Below are positions 27,081-40,997 of a DNA stretch of 64,000 nt, piece after piece. Origin of the DNA: Callaeas wilsoni (Eukaryota; Chordata; Aves; Passeriformes; Callaeidae); assembly GCA_013398955.1 (NCBI GenBank), contig VWPU01014834.1:89456-153455 (forward strand), read 5' to 3'. The number at the start of each line of letters is the position of its first letter. Position 1 is the stretch's first letter. The position numbers and the translations under genes are program-made. Under the pieces are notes generated by a model that made no database searches, was not told where the DNA came from, and saw only the letters and a program-made list of their open reading frames with translations.

Positions 27081-30000
27081 TTCTTTTCATACTTCCTTTT
27101 TAAGTGGTGCCGTTGTATTTCAGTGATTAGAAAGAGCATTTAATGTTACTTCACACATTAACCTTTGTTAATGCCACTTTCTATATACATTTAGAAAAGG
27201 CAAAATGAACTGAAAGTTCCTCTATATGTAAAGCAACTGTTGCTATAATGTATAGTTCCCCTTGTAGGTTCACCACAAAGGATAATGCCAACCTCCTGAC
27301 ACAGCATGTGTAGTCCTCTATTAAGCTATTTTAATGGCTCTTAATTTTTTTTTTATTTTTAGAGGTTGTTCTTGAAATATGTATTTAAGGTTCTTTGTTT
27401 AAAGTCATTTGGAGTTCTGAATTAAATATCATCCACGGGGCTCAAAAAATCTTGATAATGTTATTTCTATGAGGCACAAGGGGTAGGATTCATTTGGCTG
27501 TGTGCAGATCACTGCAGGAGTTATCTGCACCTATGCTAGTCACATAATTTTCCCTTTATAACCAAAGAAAAGTATGAGTCAGCTGATCTACTTCTGATAT
27601 CTGGCACAGGATGAGATGAACTGCACCTTAAAAGCAACTCTTACTCCCTAGAGACTTCAAAACGAGCTTTGGTGACCAGTTCAGTATATCACACTTGCAC
27701 TGGTGATATTTAAAGAGAGGTGAATCCCACGGAGGTGGCTGACAGTAATTATGAGCATGCCTTTAAACAAGCTTCACCACTACACATTTACTCTTAGCTG
27801 TACAGCTGCTTGCATATTAAACGATCTGGTAATACTCAGCCTCCACAATACCTGTTTTTTTCTATATTTACAGTATATTGCTGACAATTCTGACTAGTCC
27901 TTTAAAAGAAGAAATTTAGATATTAAAAAAAAAAGTCTGCAACTCGTAAGTTCTAAGAGTGAAGGCAGTGGAATGAGTTTTTAAGTAAATGGGTAGATAG
28001 CTATATTATTGTCTTTAAACTTGCAGAAACTTTACTAATGGTCCTGAAAACATGTGAGTAAAGGCAAACCCACGCATTATGCTTAAATCTATTTTGTATA
28101 ATTTAATTGAGGCTTAAATTGTAGGCTTAAATACGTAAAAAATCTTCTGTATGTGGATTTGAAGTATTTTAACTTACTTCTTGGAATAAGATATTGCCAC
28201 TGCAAATGTAGCCATTATTTTCTTGATCAACATGTTTTAGCTAACCTTTTTTTAAAATTTTATGGAGCTGACCTCAAAAGAATTTTTAAAAAATCTTTCT
28301 ATGACATTAGCCAAAGTGTCAGAAATCTGTGTAGCATGGTAGGTAATCATAATATTGTGCATTTTTTGTATAATAGATCTCAGCCTTGTGCTGAAGTCTT
28401 CTGAAACTATGATTGCTTTTTAGACTCAAAGGGCTGCTCTGTAGAATTATGAGAACCTTAAAAAAAAAAACAGGGGAGAAATGAAAGAAAAGTTAAAAAC
28501 AGCTACACTTGCTAAAGAAAATACACTTTCATTTTCACCCACAAGATGGTGCCACTTCCTTAATTTAAAGAACAATTTTCCTTTGAAAACCATATAAAAA
28601 TGACATTTACCAAATTAATCCCCGTGGAAAGAGTGAAGGAGCAGAGAATTCCTACTAGTGCCTTTAAAATAGCATTTAAATTGCATTTAAATGACATATG
28701 GTCCTTGTTCTGGCCCTCTGCAGAAGACTAGGATACATCCTGCCTGAATTCAGGGACATATTTGCTAATTTGTGTGACAGAAATAGCCTTTTAGTGCATA
28801 TGGTCACTGCCAGCTCTTCAGCAAGTCATGGTGCTCCATTTGAGTGCGTTTCTGTTTCTTTCTGTGTACCACAAAAACAATTATTTAGCAAATTTCAAAG
28901 CTTTATATCTGAGGAAGTGTACTGAAAATTGGTGATCTGCACAGGTACAACTGAAATTGAAGAAGAGTGGGGCTGCCTGTGTGTGTGGCTGAGAACCCAT
29001 CTGACCCATTCACAATATGCTTTTTAGAGCCAAAAGAAGAAGACCTTTTGGGATACTAACCATGGTTTATTATTCTTTTCACCTCATATGGGTGAAAACC
29101 TGAAAGAGAAAGAAAAAAACCCTATGGTTTGTGCAGCACTTTGTCTATAAAATTATTTTGAAGTCAGATGCTGAAAGAGTAGGAAATGGCAAAAGAGGCA
29201 GTCCCTTGGCAGCTCTCTGTCCTCATGCTTGGCTCGCTTTTGCTCATCCTCACTGGTCCCTCTGGAGGCCCTGGCCTGTGTCCCAACTCTTCTCCAGGAA
29301 TCTTCTACCTGCTTCTCTGGTTGGTTGTCCTGTCTGCTTCCCCTCACACTCATTTGGTAGCTGCTTCCTCTGTGGTCACTCCAAAAAGTACAGGGGAGCA
29401 AAAGAGCATGTGATGTTTCTCTCTGCTTTTACTTGGGGTTCAAGTACCCCAAAAATAGTGTGTAATAATGCAAAAATGTTGGGTAAACTTGACCATGTAC
29501 AACACATGATGAGACTGTTTTACTTTACTAAGAATAGATGTGTAATATTGTGTTTTATCATGGAAATCCTAGTCTGTATTTAAGGTAGAAAAATCAACCT
29601 TTCATTCAAATGAATTGTGTGAGTGATTCCTACTGAAAGTCAAAACACGTAGCCTCCTACATCTCTCAGGCAGTCTTGTGAGGCTTATTTGAGAGTGTAA
29701 CCCAAAACTGCTTCCCTTCACGTGGGTTGGAACAGCAGTGTGAATAACTGAAATGCTTTCAAGCATTTTTATTGCCCAACAAACTCTTCTGAAATGTAGA
29801 AACCCTAATATGGGCAGCCTGGTGACAAAGCATGAGTCCACCTCTGACCCAGGAAGCAAGTCATTGTCTCAAGGTAGTTCCGCACTCGCACCCTGGCCAG
29901 GTGACACAGTGTCATCGATGTGGTAACCCCACGTTCTGGAGGGAACAAGTTATTCACCACCTGGGGCATGGCACCATCCCAGTGGGTGTCAGAAGAGATC

Positions 30001-31579
30001 CTGCAATTCAAATTGCATGAGTGTGGGATTCTGTGTGACTCACAGCAGTCTGATGACTCCATACCTCATTTGTTTAGGCAAGCTGCAAGCCCAAGGATGC
30101 GTCCCAGCCTACGTCACGCAGGTCGTTTCTCCTGTTCCTTATGGGAGTTCCCCACATGCATATGCTGCCTGTGCATGAAAAACAAAAATTATTTTAAAGA
30201 TGAGACACGACATTTATGGAAAATGATTGTACTACTTCTTTGAAGTCTGGAATTGATCTTACGTGGCAAGGCCCTTGGATTTCACTAGTTATGTAAGAAG
30301 TAAAATTGCATTTTGTTTTTACTAAAATGGCAACAAGGGGAAGGTAAATAGAGGGAAAGGAGGAAGAAAACAGAAAAAGCTTTGAAATTAAAATTTTTAA
30401 AGTAGTGTTCAATTGAGTTTAATTTGAGTTAAATCTTATTAAAAACCTCAGTACACCATATTTCTAAATAGTTCCATTTTATAATAACATATTTTTTATA
30501 TTATACCATATTTTAGAGGAAATAACCTCTCTTGGTATTCTTTAAAGTCATAATTAATGCTTCTTCTGTGAAAAAAAAAAGGTATTAATTTGAGACATTT
30601 TCTTTTGTATTTCACATTTTAAATTGAATCATACTTCTTTAAATCAAAATAAAGCCCTCTGTTAGGAAGGGAAAGGAAAAAGGCATGGCAAAGGCAGGAA
30701 AATATGGCTTCTGTATCTGGGTAGATTTAGGAGCACATGATCCAAACTGTGAACTTCAAGCCAGGAAAAATATTTGCATATTTGCTCTTATTTTCCTCTC
30801 TACAATCCATGGAAAACATTTTCTTTTCTTTTCAAGCTAGACGTGATTGTTTGGGACAAGTTTTTATCTTGCCGCACTAAGGTAAATGTATCAGGGTTAA
30901 AGTGATCTGCCTGGTGACGACGGAATCTCAATCAGACAGAAAGCAGAAAGGATTGGAAAACAATTCTGCCAAGAAGGAAAAGAAGCTGGAAAGGAAGTTC
31001 ATACATTAGAAGGATGGTTATTAGAAAGGCTTGTGTCAGAGGCTTGAGGTGGCATTTTCCCCAGCACTGATTGCTGCTGCCTCTTTGGAGCAAAGGGCTG
31101 CTGAGCCCTGCACCCTGCACCCGCAGCACCCCAGAGTGCCAGGAACATCACCTGCGTGCTCTCTGTTGTAGGGTGGTGTAACGAAGGTGTGCAGTGCCTG
31201 TGGTGTCTGGGTGCTGGTTCTCTCTTCCTCCATCCCTGTTTTGTCTTCAGCACTTTTTAGAATCCTTCCTCTTTCAGTTCTCCTACGCAGAGATTTTTTT
31301 TAAAGGCCAAGGGGCCTAACCAAAGTGAACACTTCTGCAAATATCTATATTTATGGTATTTCTACTAGCTGACAAGTTTTTGACAAAATTTTATGAACAT
31401 GAATGTTCAACAATGAAAAGCCTTGAATAGTTTTAAAAATCCAATATTCTTTTTTTTATCAGTAGATTACTGTTACCCTCCGTATTTACCCAAGTTTTGG
31501 TTAACAGCAGAGACTTTAGAAAATGAGTCTAAAGTGTGAGGTGCATTTTGTGAACAGTGTACTTCTGACTCACTTCTGT

Positions 31580-31610
<31 letters not shown>

Positions 31611-31626
31611 GAGAGAGAGAGAGAGA
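31580..31626. repeat. Compound (CA)n(GA)n microsatellite
   Basis: About 13 CA units (31580-31606) switch abruptly to about nine GA units on the plus strand. The GA half is a polypurine tract. This is the purest dinucleotide repeat in the window and probably length-variable. Confidence 0.95.
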
Positions 31627-33100
31627 AAAGCAGACTTCACAAAAAAGTTTTTTCTCAGCTGCTGTCTTATTATTTTCTATTACCATTCAAAGGTACTTAT
31701 TGTTCCATTTAAAAGTCTTCTATTTCAATATGAAGAAATAACTTGATCTCCTGAGGTTTTTTAATGATCCTGCTTGCTTCCTTACCATGTGAGAAAATAT
31801 ATAATTGATGAGATATGACTTAGCCGCTGGCCTCAGCTTCTGCTTTCTGTCTACACAGTAGAAACAGAAGAAAATTTCCATGCAGAATTATGTGGGAAGT
31901 CATGGCTGTTCTTTAGTTTCCTCTTTAGTCAATATAAATTGGCATTTTTTTTTCTCCTTATTCATTTATCTCCTGCTGTTGCCTGAAAGTACCATCAGTT
32001 GCATAGGCCTATGAGTCAGCCACCTCTCTGCATGAAGCTGAACAATAAATTCCATTTCTTCTTCCTTGCACTTTAAATATAGCTTCATTCCTCTGTTCTA
32101 CTGCGACAAGGTCATTTACTTATTCTCTTCCTGTGTGATCGGGTTACCAGCTCCCTTTGGTGTGACAAGGAAAATTAATCTGCATTCAGAAAAAAAGTGA
32201 ATCCACACATCTTTTTCTAAACCAAAGTGGTTTAGAAAGTGCCAAAATAATGGCAATATCACAGGAGAAAAAAAGAGAGGAAATATTCTTTGAGTAAAGT
32301 GTCTCTTCAGACATCAGTATCTCAGACCTGGCAACTTGTATCTTCAGACTCAAAGTTTCTCTGTTTAACAGACGTCCTAACAGCAGGGACGTCATAGATC
32401 TGATTTTGTGAGAGTTGTTAATAAAGGATTTATTTCTCCAAAACTGTGTTCTGAGTATGATAAGCTTGTAAATGTTTGTAGGCTTTGAGGTTTAAACACA
32501 TCTTCTATCTTTTTATTGTAAATGACGATCACCAGAGTAAGATCCCAGAGTGCAAAGGCCCAGCATGCCAAATATTTTCTCAGGAGCTCCTTGCAAGAAT
32601 ATCTAAAAGCTAAGATTGGCCAAACCACTGGATAGATCCAGAGAACATTACTGAAAGGCAAGCTTTTTATGTTTACCTATGGAATTAAACATTTGTGGAA
32701 ATGCAGAGGCATTGATGTAAGAGGTTCAGTCTTAAATGGATTTTTAAGTTCTTTAGAAAAAATAAGGAAAGTGAAGAGGGGCTGTCTTGAATTTCTCATG
32801 ATTTGTGTTAGACTAAGAGTAAGCATCAGATGTTCCTTGGACAGAACCTCTAACCACATTGAAAAATTTCCTTATAATACTGTTAAACCCCTGATCTTTG
32901 TCCTGGTGAAGTCAAATTGCTAGCCCAAACTTCACGTTGGTGTTGACTGATTTGTAACTACCCTGGTATATACAGGTCCAACCTTTTTTTTCCCCTAAAG
33001 CTGTGCACACCCACTGTCCTTTCCCACATGGCAGAAGTGCCACTCACACGTAGGTGTGTACATATGTTTTTCAGAGACAGTCCTACTTGAAAGAGTTTGT

Positions 33101-33132
33101 GTGTGTATATACATATATATTTGTATATATGT
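33101..33132. repeat. Short (TG)n/(TA)n tract
   Basis: GTGTGTGTATATACATATATAT-like alternating sequence with interruptions. Simple repeat. Confidence 0.75.
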
Positions 33133-36100
33133 GCTCTTTGGCATCTGAGGTTTGTGTTGGCAGCTGCCTCTGAACAAAATACGTGGGGTATGTTGGATTT
33201 CATCCTGTAGGCTGAGGGAGGTGGATATGACTCTGGGTTGGAGGTTGAGTGCTGGCAAGAGGGACCAAGTACTTTTCTGGCAGAGGTGACCTGAGCATTC
33301 TTAGCTTCAGCCAGACTTCACCAAAAGCCTGTCACAACAGCGTGCTGTTCCCCAAAAAGGTCTTGGTGATAGGCATTGACAAAAAGGTGGCTAACAATTG
33401 GTACCAGCACCCCAAACTTGTCCCTGTCCAAACAGAAAACTGGGAGAGGCAGCTTATTCTGTCTCATGGTTAGCTAGATATGTTCAGGGTGTGTTTCCGT
33501 TGTAGCTTATCTAGCCATAAAATCAAATGTCTAGTATTCATGATTAATCGTGTTCAGAAAGGCAAGAGAGGGACCTAATCCTTTAACCCTTGAAGGGACA
33601 GATTTATAAAAGTACATAAGGACTAAAAGTGCAGTTAACTATCTAATACTTTCAAAAGCAGTAACCCTGGTTCAGTGCTGCCAGTCTTATGCCCAATGAT
33701 AACTAGATGCCTCACTGCACTGAAATCACCAATAAATAAGATTTAAATATTTGAATAATTTTACAGATATGAACCCTTAGTCCTGAGGCCAAATCCGTTC
33801 AACTGCTTTTAACAGCATCAGTAAGTGCCTGTTTGCATTTCAAGGCAATGATGTGACTTGGAAATCTGATAAGCCCTCTTACTTCACATGAACTTTAAAT
33901 AAAATGGACTCTTAGGAGCAAAATTCAGTTCTAGATACATAAATGAGCTTGAAATGAAACCCACAGTCCACAGGTCTAATCAACCTGACAACATTTATTT
34001 CAAAAATGGTTATTAAAAGTCAGACTAATACTAAATTATTCCTATGCTCCTTCTCACCCTTTTTTCCCTAGCTATGAAGCAAAAGAAGTTATTCTGTAGG
34101 CAGTGTTGAATGCTTTCTTTTCTAAAACTCTTTGAAGTAATTTTGTTATTAAATGCATGTTCTAGGTAGAATTGTTATGCTACTCCAGTTGTTAAATATC
34201 ATGTGAGTTTTTAGAAGAATTTACTGTTCCAAATGCATTTGTGACAAGGCATAAAACCTGGGTTTTAATATATATTAGGACTTAGTCTTTTTCTTAAAGT
34301 CTTTAAACACTGATGTTAATAACTACTTGGTAATTAATTAGAAAATATGCATTCTAATTATTTTGTCAATAGTTTGAAAAAAAACCCAAATCAAATCAGT
34401 TCTGTATTTGAGAACACTACATTTATTCAGGTGGCAACCCACATACCTATTGGGATTTCCTGAGGCATTTCTTTCTTGATGCATTGGAAGCTGAATTATA
34501 TTTATCAGGAATAAAATTGTAAATAAAATTATTATTCTTAGATACATAATAAGAAGCTGGAGACAGCTGAGCTTTCTCTCCATCTCTAAACAAATGCTGC
34601 TTTACATAGAATACAGCACTCTCTCTCAAATTCCTTCCACTACAATGAACTTGGTTTCATTTCTATTTCAAATAAAACCAAAGCATAAATGTCTCCCTGA
34701 ATTATTTATCCAAATGTGTCTCCTTATAGTTCCCTCTCTTCTGATGTAGTTCATCATTCCTTCTGTGCCCCAAAACATTTTCTGCATGGCTGGGGATGAG
34801 GCCTGGCTGCCAAGAAGGAGCAGGACCTGGGAAGGCTCCTGATGTAGATGCCCACCCCCTGAGTTCAGGGTGACAGAGCAAGGCTGCTCTGGGCTTTTAT
34901 TTTTAGCAGAAGTTTTGTATGGCACAGAAAGAGGTTGGCAGGAGCTAGACTGCAAATCCTGGTGTCATTCTCCTCTCTGTCGGAATTATATATATACACA
35001 CACAGGCATCCTGTGTCAGATGGTGGGAATCTATAGCTGCTGACTCATGGCAATTGTTGCACCTCTCCTGTGATCTCCATTTCCCAAATATCAAGTGAAA
35101 CTGCAATATCAAGTAAAACAAACAATATTTCAAATTTGTTGTTCTTTACCACTTTAGTCAAGGAAATGCAGTATTTTCTACTTGTTTATCTGTTTCCTCC
35201 ACCCTTCCACTCTGTTTTAAATGTGTTCAGCTCTATTTTATGACTATAGCAAAGATTTTACCTATCTATGTATATAACCCAAATATATGTGAACAGCGCA
35301 TGCATATTTTACTCTTACATACTGATATTTTTATTAACACTTAATTGGGAAGTTATTCTTCGCATGTATTTTTGAACAGAGAGAACAAAGAGATTAATGG
35401 GAAAAAATTCCTCACAAATTATGCCTCTGTTTGCTTCATATTCTGAGTGCAGATAAGAAAAAGGGAAATGTTTAAGTGAACTGAAATGAGACCTAGAAGA
35501 AGAATGAAAGTAAAGGAGGTGGTATGTCACTGCAGATCTGTCAAGGCTGAGCTGCACAGAGCTGGGGGTCCAAGGGGATGCTAACCCTTGCGAAAAAGAT
35601 AAATGTGTATTAAGGAGGAGATGGGCAGCCACCCTCCAAAGGAAAAATTCATCTAGAAACACATGGAGAAAGAGGCATTTCAAACACGTGTCAGATTGGC
35701 TTTCACTCCTGACCCTACAGGCTGAGATAATTTGGCTTTAAAAAAGAGATGGATGTAAGGCCAAGTATGAAAAGCTGTCTGTTTAATTTTACCCTTTGCC
35801 CTATAATCTATTTTAGGGAAATAGATGGCCCTTTGTTTTGAATGAGGTGTTGCTGAGATCTGGCAGGTGCTCAGGAAGAACAGTGCTTGCTGAGTGATGC
35901 AGCTGGCTGTGCTCTGGGATAGGACCCTGAGTGCAGGGCTGTGGCACAGTGCTGCCAGGCTGGGGTCGGGCGCTGAGGGGCACCTACCTCAGCAGGGCTG
36001 CACTGTGGCATGGCTGGGACAGCTGCTAAATCCACTCTCTAGCAGAACTGCTGATTATGTTGGGTAACAGTCAGTAATTAGAAGTTACTTCAGCATTTCC

Positions 36101-37018
36101 CATCATAGGAGTGATGTTCAAGCCCTTGCTGATCATACAAATATGAGCAAAACCCTGTCTGTTTTTCTGTGCAACTGCATGTCCCTCCCTGACAGCAAAT
36201 ATCAGCCAGACACTTGAGAGTGGCTCAGGTTTAAGATACCATCTCAGAAACCAACTCATTGATGGAAACAACCTGCTGAGTAATAGGCAAGGAAAAAGGG
36301 AGTCATGCTGCAAGCTGGAGAACCAGTGCAGGAGAGATCTTCTGTACATGCCTCAGCCTTGGGAAACCTTAGTTTGGAGCTCAGTCAAGGATGAGACACA
36401 GGCCCATAGGAAACTTGCCCTTATTATTTCCAAGGCTCAGGGAGCTACTTGTTTCCTATTTAATTGAAATAGCTCTGCAGATTCGGAGACAAGTGTGGCA
36501 ACAACAATAACAAAAATGTCTGTAGTTGTTCCAATAATTCTTTGTACTTGTTTCCTGTGTTTGTTTCAAATTTGATATTTAAATGGCAACAGCCATGCTT
36601 GACAAGATGAGGAAACCCAGGGTTTCCTTCTTTTACACTTCACAGTTCCCACATGGGGATATGGACATTTTTGACCTTTTTAGTCTGCATGGTTAGGATA
36701 AATGAATGCCCTTAACCATCTAGCTAGTCCCTAGCTCTGTATATAGGGACCTCTTCTACCCATCCCTATACGTTTCATGAGGCTTTGACTGGTCATGGAG
36801 GTGGCTGTTGTCATGCTGAACCACTTTAAAAGCCTCTTTATGGAGCTGTGATATCACTGGTCCCTCCTGCCCTTCTTTGGTCACTCGCACCATCCCATGG
36901 CATGCAGACACTGGGATCAGGAAGCGGTGGTCCCTGGGGTCTGCTCGCAGGTGTCATGTTCAAGGAATAGCAAAGACTGAGCACTTCACATTTAGTTTTA
37001 GAGAGGATTATGAACAAA

Positions 37019-37857
37019 TTATAGAATCATGGAATCAGTTTGGAAAAGATCATCAAGATTATTGAGTTCAACTGTTAACTGAGCACTGACAAGTCCAGCA
37101 TTAAGCTGTGTCCCTAAGTGCCACATGCACATACCTTATAAATATCTCCAGGAATGGTGGCTCAACCACTTCCCCAGGCAGCCTATTCTAGTGCTCAATA
37201 ACTCTTTCCATGAAGAAATTTTCAGGTAGCTGTAGAGAGCTATAAGGTCCCTGCTCACTTTCCTTTTCTCCAGGCTCAGCAATCTCAGTTCCCTCAGCCA
37301 CTCCTTATCAGACTTGTTCTCCAGATCCTTCAGTTTTTCTGTCCTTCTCTGGACACAATCCAGGTACTGGGGGATTATCACTGCCCTTGTCCTGTTGGCC
37401 ATATTTCTGATCCAAGCCAGGATGCCATTGGTCTTCTTGGCCATTGGGCACATGATGGCTCATGTTCAGCTGCTGCTGACCAGCACCCTAGGGCCACTTT
37501 CCAGGGACTCTGCCCTAAGCCTGTAGCTCTGCCTGGGGTTGTTGTGACCCAAGTGCAGGACCTGGCACCTGGCATTGTTGAACCTATGCGCTTGGCCTTA
37601 GCCATCGATCAAGCCTGTCCAGATCCCTTTACAGAGCCTTCCTACCCTCCAGGAGAACAAAACTCCTGCTCAACTTGGTTTTATCTGCAAACTGAGGGTG
37701 CCCTCGATCACCCTGTCCATGTTATTGATAAAGACATTAAACAGGACTGGCCCCAGTACTGAGCCCTGCGGAACACTACTGGTGACTAGCCGCCAACCAG
37801 ATTTGAGTCCATTCACCACCAATCTTTGGACTCAGCCATCCAGCCAGTTTTTAAAAT
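37019..37857 (-). mobile_element. CR1 LINE fragment (3' end of ORF2 plus tail), minus orientation
   Basis: Read on the minus strand, this is the 3' third of a chicken-repeat-1 non-LTR retrotransposon. The left edge (element 3' end) has ATAGAATCATGGAATCA, the reverse of the CR1 tail. The rest translates, with breaks, to the C-terminal reverse-transcriptase/thumb region, with recognisable blocks such as MAKKTNGILAWIRN, LENKSDKEWLRELRLLSLEKR and DLIALYSYLK. The 105-residue minus-strand open frame at 37136-37453 is this remnant, not a host gene. The element is 5'-truncated, as most CR1 copies are, and is decayed by substitutions and indels. No intact endonuclease domain is present. Family assignment is by recognition; the subfamily is not determined. 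Confidence 0.93.
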
Positions 37858-40800
37858 AACTCTTCCCAAACTGTTTTGTTTGCTTGGTTTTGCCAGCATC
37901 CCTGCTTATCCCCCTGCCGCAGTGACCTAGATGTCCCTTCTGCTAATGCCTGTCGCTGCTGAATCCAGAGTGTGTAACTCTCAAAACACAACTTAGTTCC
38001 TCTCAAACACCAGTCTGGTTGAGCCCATATCAGGTCATAAAAGCAGGCGATACAAAATTATTACAGAAAGAGCCCAGATGCTTACAAGTAATACATCTAC
38101 AATTTAAATGAATTTATTTACTTATTTTACAATTACATGATGAGTGTTTAGGTAACATTCTGCCCTTATCTTCAAATGCTCTCAGTTTCTCATTAGTTAA
38201 AAGCCCACTCATTAGGAGGAGCACATTCCTGGGACAAGCACATCAGCTGTTGTAAATTGTTTCAGCAAAGTTTTCTGCTATTCCTTGATTTTATAGAGGT
38301 AAGTGCCATGTTATTTACTCAATTAACAATCAGTAAAGATAAAGTTTTCGCTTCTGCTTGTAGTCTACCAGTTAGAAACTGTTGTTTTCTGCATCATGTC
38401 AATCCTGGACTATATTTAATTTCTTGGTTTGTATTTTTGTCTGTCAAATAGCTATTTGGTGCTTAACACTCCAATGTGCAACAGCAAATTTAGTTGAGAA
38501 AACTGATACTGAAATGCTGTTTGTGAATAAAATTCACGTTTCAAAAAAAGAGTAATGTTTTGACTTTAAGGATATTTCAGAATTCAATTTATCAATTTAG
38601 AACTTAAGTGCACTGGGCTATGCATGCAACACTGCTCACCCAGAGGGCAGCTAACTGTATGGTGTTCGGGTATTTAATCTCATAGGAATAATGAAAAAAT
38701 ACTTCTTTCATTAGAAGAAAACATTCAGGGGAATTGTTCCAAAATGGCAGTCGCACCTACAAACAGTGCATTTTAAAATAATCTCAAGAGGAGCCAAAAA
38801 GAAGATGCAGTTCGTTGTTTAAAAATGAGTTCTATTAATTAATGATTTGTGCCAATGTATTGTGCTGGGTTTTTGTAGAGCTAGAGGTATTTTAAATTCA
38901 TTTACTTGAAACAATGTAGACAACAAACTAAGCTGTGTATTGGCATGCAAATAAAGTGTAAATTTAATTTCACCTCAAATGCTCTACACATATTTTCCAA
39001 ACTGTCTTGAGTTTCTGTTGTCAAAGTGTTATATTCCCTTTTGTACTAATCAAAGAATAGGAATTATTTACTGCAAGCAGAGATTTACAGTGGAAATACA
39101 CAAATGTTTTAAGAGTTTGCCAACATACTAAGATTTTTTAGCTGACTAAAGGATACTTCTTTCCTCTCACAAGATTATAAATGCTTAATAACTCCCTGAA
39201 TTCAACTGGAATATTTCCAGATTTATACCCCTCAATTCATTTCAATTGAATTTTCTTGAATTACACTATCTGAAAGCATAATTTATCTTTGTGTGAGCTA
39301 AAGTTAATTTAGCTTAGAGCATTTTCTCAAGAATAAGCCAAAGCCTGATTGTAGGCATTCTCTCTGTTATCAATTTGACTCAATTTTCTCTCTTATAAGT
39401 GCCTCTAATAACAATAAACCTTTCAGAAAATGAATGTGTGAATTTAGCAGATGGTGTGAAAGAAACTAAACTATTTTAAATGCTTTGCAACAATGTAAAC
39501 TCATGTATTATTTATTGTACAGTATTACTCATTCATACATTCTTATAAGCTATTAAAATTCCATGCCAGAAGGTAGGATATATTCTATTAGTGCCAATTA
39601 ATGTTCATGGTCTTCAGTTAAGAATATTTAGTAATAAAATTAGAAAGAAAATCTATTAAAAAGTGAGAACTTCTTTACAGAATGCTGGTGGTTAGCACTT
39701 TAAGTTTCCCTCATTGAAGGTCAGAGCCAGAGGAGTGTACTGAGCAATGCTGAGGACATTAGTCTTAATTATTCAGGGAATTAAGGCTTTAACAACTATG
39801 ACAATCAATATGGCTCCTTTAAAAAGTATAACCCACCAATTTATTTTTCCCCATTATTCTTTGCATATGGAGAAGAAATAAATATTAAATTACATATAAA
39901 AGTTCATACTTTTGACATAAATTTTGCAACTTTAAATACTGGAATATTTTTTCCTAGAATACCTTTGTTTTCAGTTTATAATGCAATAGAAGCAAATGGA
40001 CTGAAATTGAAAATAACAATGCATCTGGCTTTTACATCAAAAAATTAGATCAGTGCTTCATGTATTAGATGCAAGCTAATTTATGTATTTGATATACAAA
40101 ATGGTGTAATACTCCAGATATTACGTGGTTTCTTCCACTCACAAAATCCTTCTTTCACTCAGTCCTTCAGTAATTGAAAAATTGTTTGTGGCACATACAT
40201 ATTTAATCTCCCTCTACTGCACAGTCAGATTTAAACCGTATTACTTTATCTTCCTCTGTATTCAAAACGTCATCAATAATCTGCAGTGATTTAAAATGAC
40301 AGCACAATCTTTTAATTAGAATAATACTGAGAATCATGACCTGTATCTTTATTTTCCCTCTGTCATTGTGCTGAGTAGCCCTCAATCTTGCTGGTGCTAA
40401 TGCAATGACATGGCATAAAAAACAATGTGTGTGAACATGTAACAGTCTGGCCTCTAATAACTAGGGACAAAGGCATTACAGGTAGATGGGGATAGATCAG
40501 GACATAGGAAGTGCTAAAATAGTTATTTTTAATAGAAGAATTGCAGGCTCCATGGGAACAATATCTCATCTACACCAGTTTTTTTCCCTTTCATTTCCAT
40601 GCTTCCTCGCAGACTTTTCTCTCAGTTTAAGGCATGACATGAGCTGCACATAACAGAAACAATAAAACTAAACCAGAAATGCCTGAGCAGATCTCTGCCC
40701 CAAAAATTATTTACTGTAAACCTGTGATATGCACCACAGAATGTCCTGTGGCATTTTTCATTTGCTTTTACATGAATAATCCACAGTTCACAAAAAACAT

Positions 40801-40997
40801 CAGCAATGATAGCATATGCCCGGATCCCTATCTCATTGGTCTTTGAATTTCTTTTCATGTATTTTGCACGAAAACAAAGAGATGCTCCTCCATGCTTTGC
40901 AACCTGGTATTTATGCTCACCTCTTGGAAGCAAACTGTAATATGTTAATCATTTGTCCATTTCTGAACTTTGATCTTTAAGGAAGATTACAAACAGA
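37858..40997. other. AT-rich intergenic stretch between two CR1 copies
   Basis: About 3.1 kb of unusually AT-rich sequence rich in ATTAA, TTAAT and AATAAA-like words, with only chance-length open frames. No repeat family, exon or RNA gene was recognised. Confidence 0.6.

Larger units (their letters stand above)
14881..37018. other. Intergenic region between the WASL CpG island and the first CR1
   Basis: About 22 kb of AT-rich sequence with only short, chance-length open frames on both strands. I saw no CpG island, no exon with recognisable protein similarity and no structural RNA gene. Recognisable content is limited to the microsatellites listed separately and moderately GC-rich patches near 19.3-19.5, 29.2-29.4, 31.1 and 35.85-36.0 kb that I could not assign to anything. 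Non-coding transcripts cannot be excluded by eye. Confidence 0.7.

Noticed and set aside
29131..29583. 150-codon plus-strand open frame
   Set aside because: It starts at TTG, has no recognisable similarity or splice context, and a few frames of this length are expected by chance in six frames of 64 kb.
37136..37453. 105-codon minus-strand frame, considered as a gene
   Set aside because: It is the C-terminal reverse-transcriptase remnant of a CR1 LINE.
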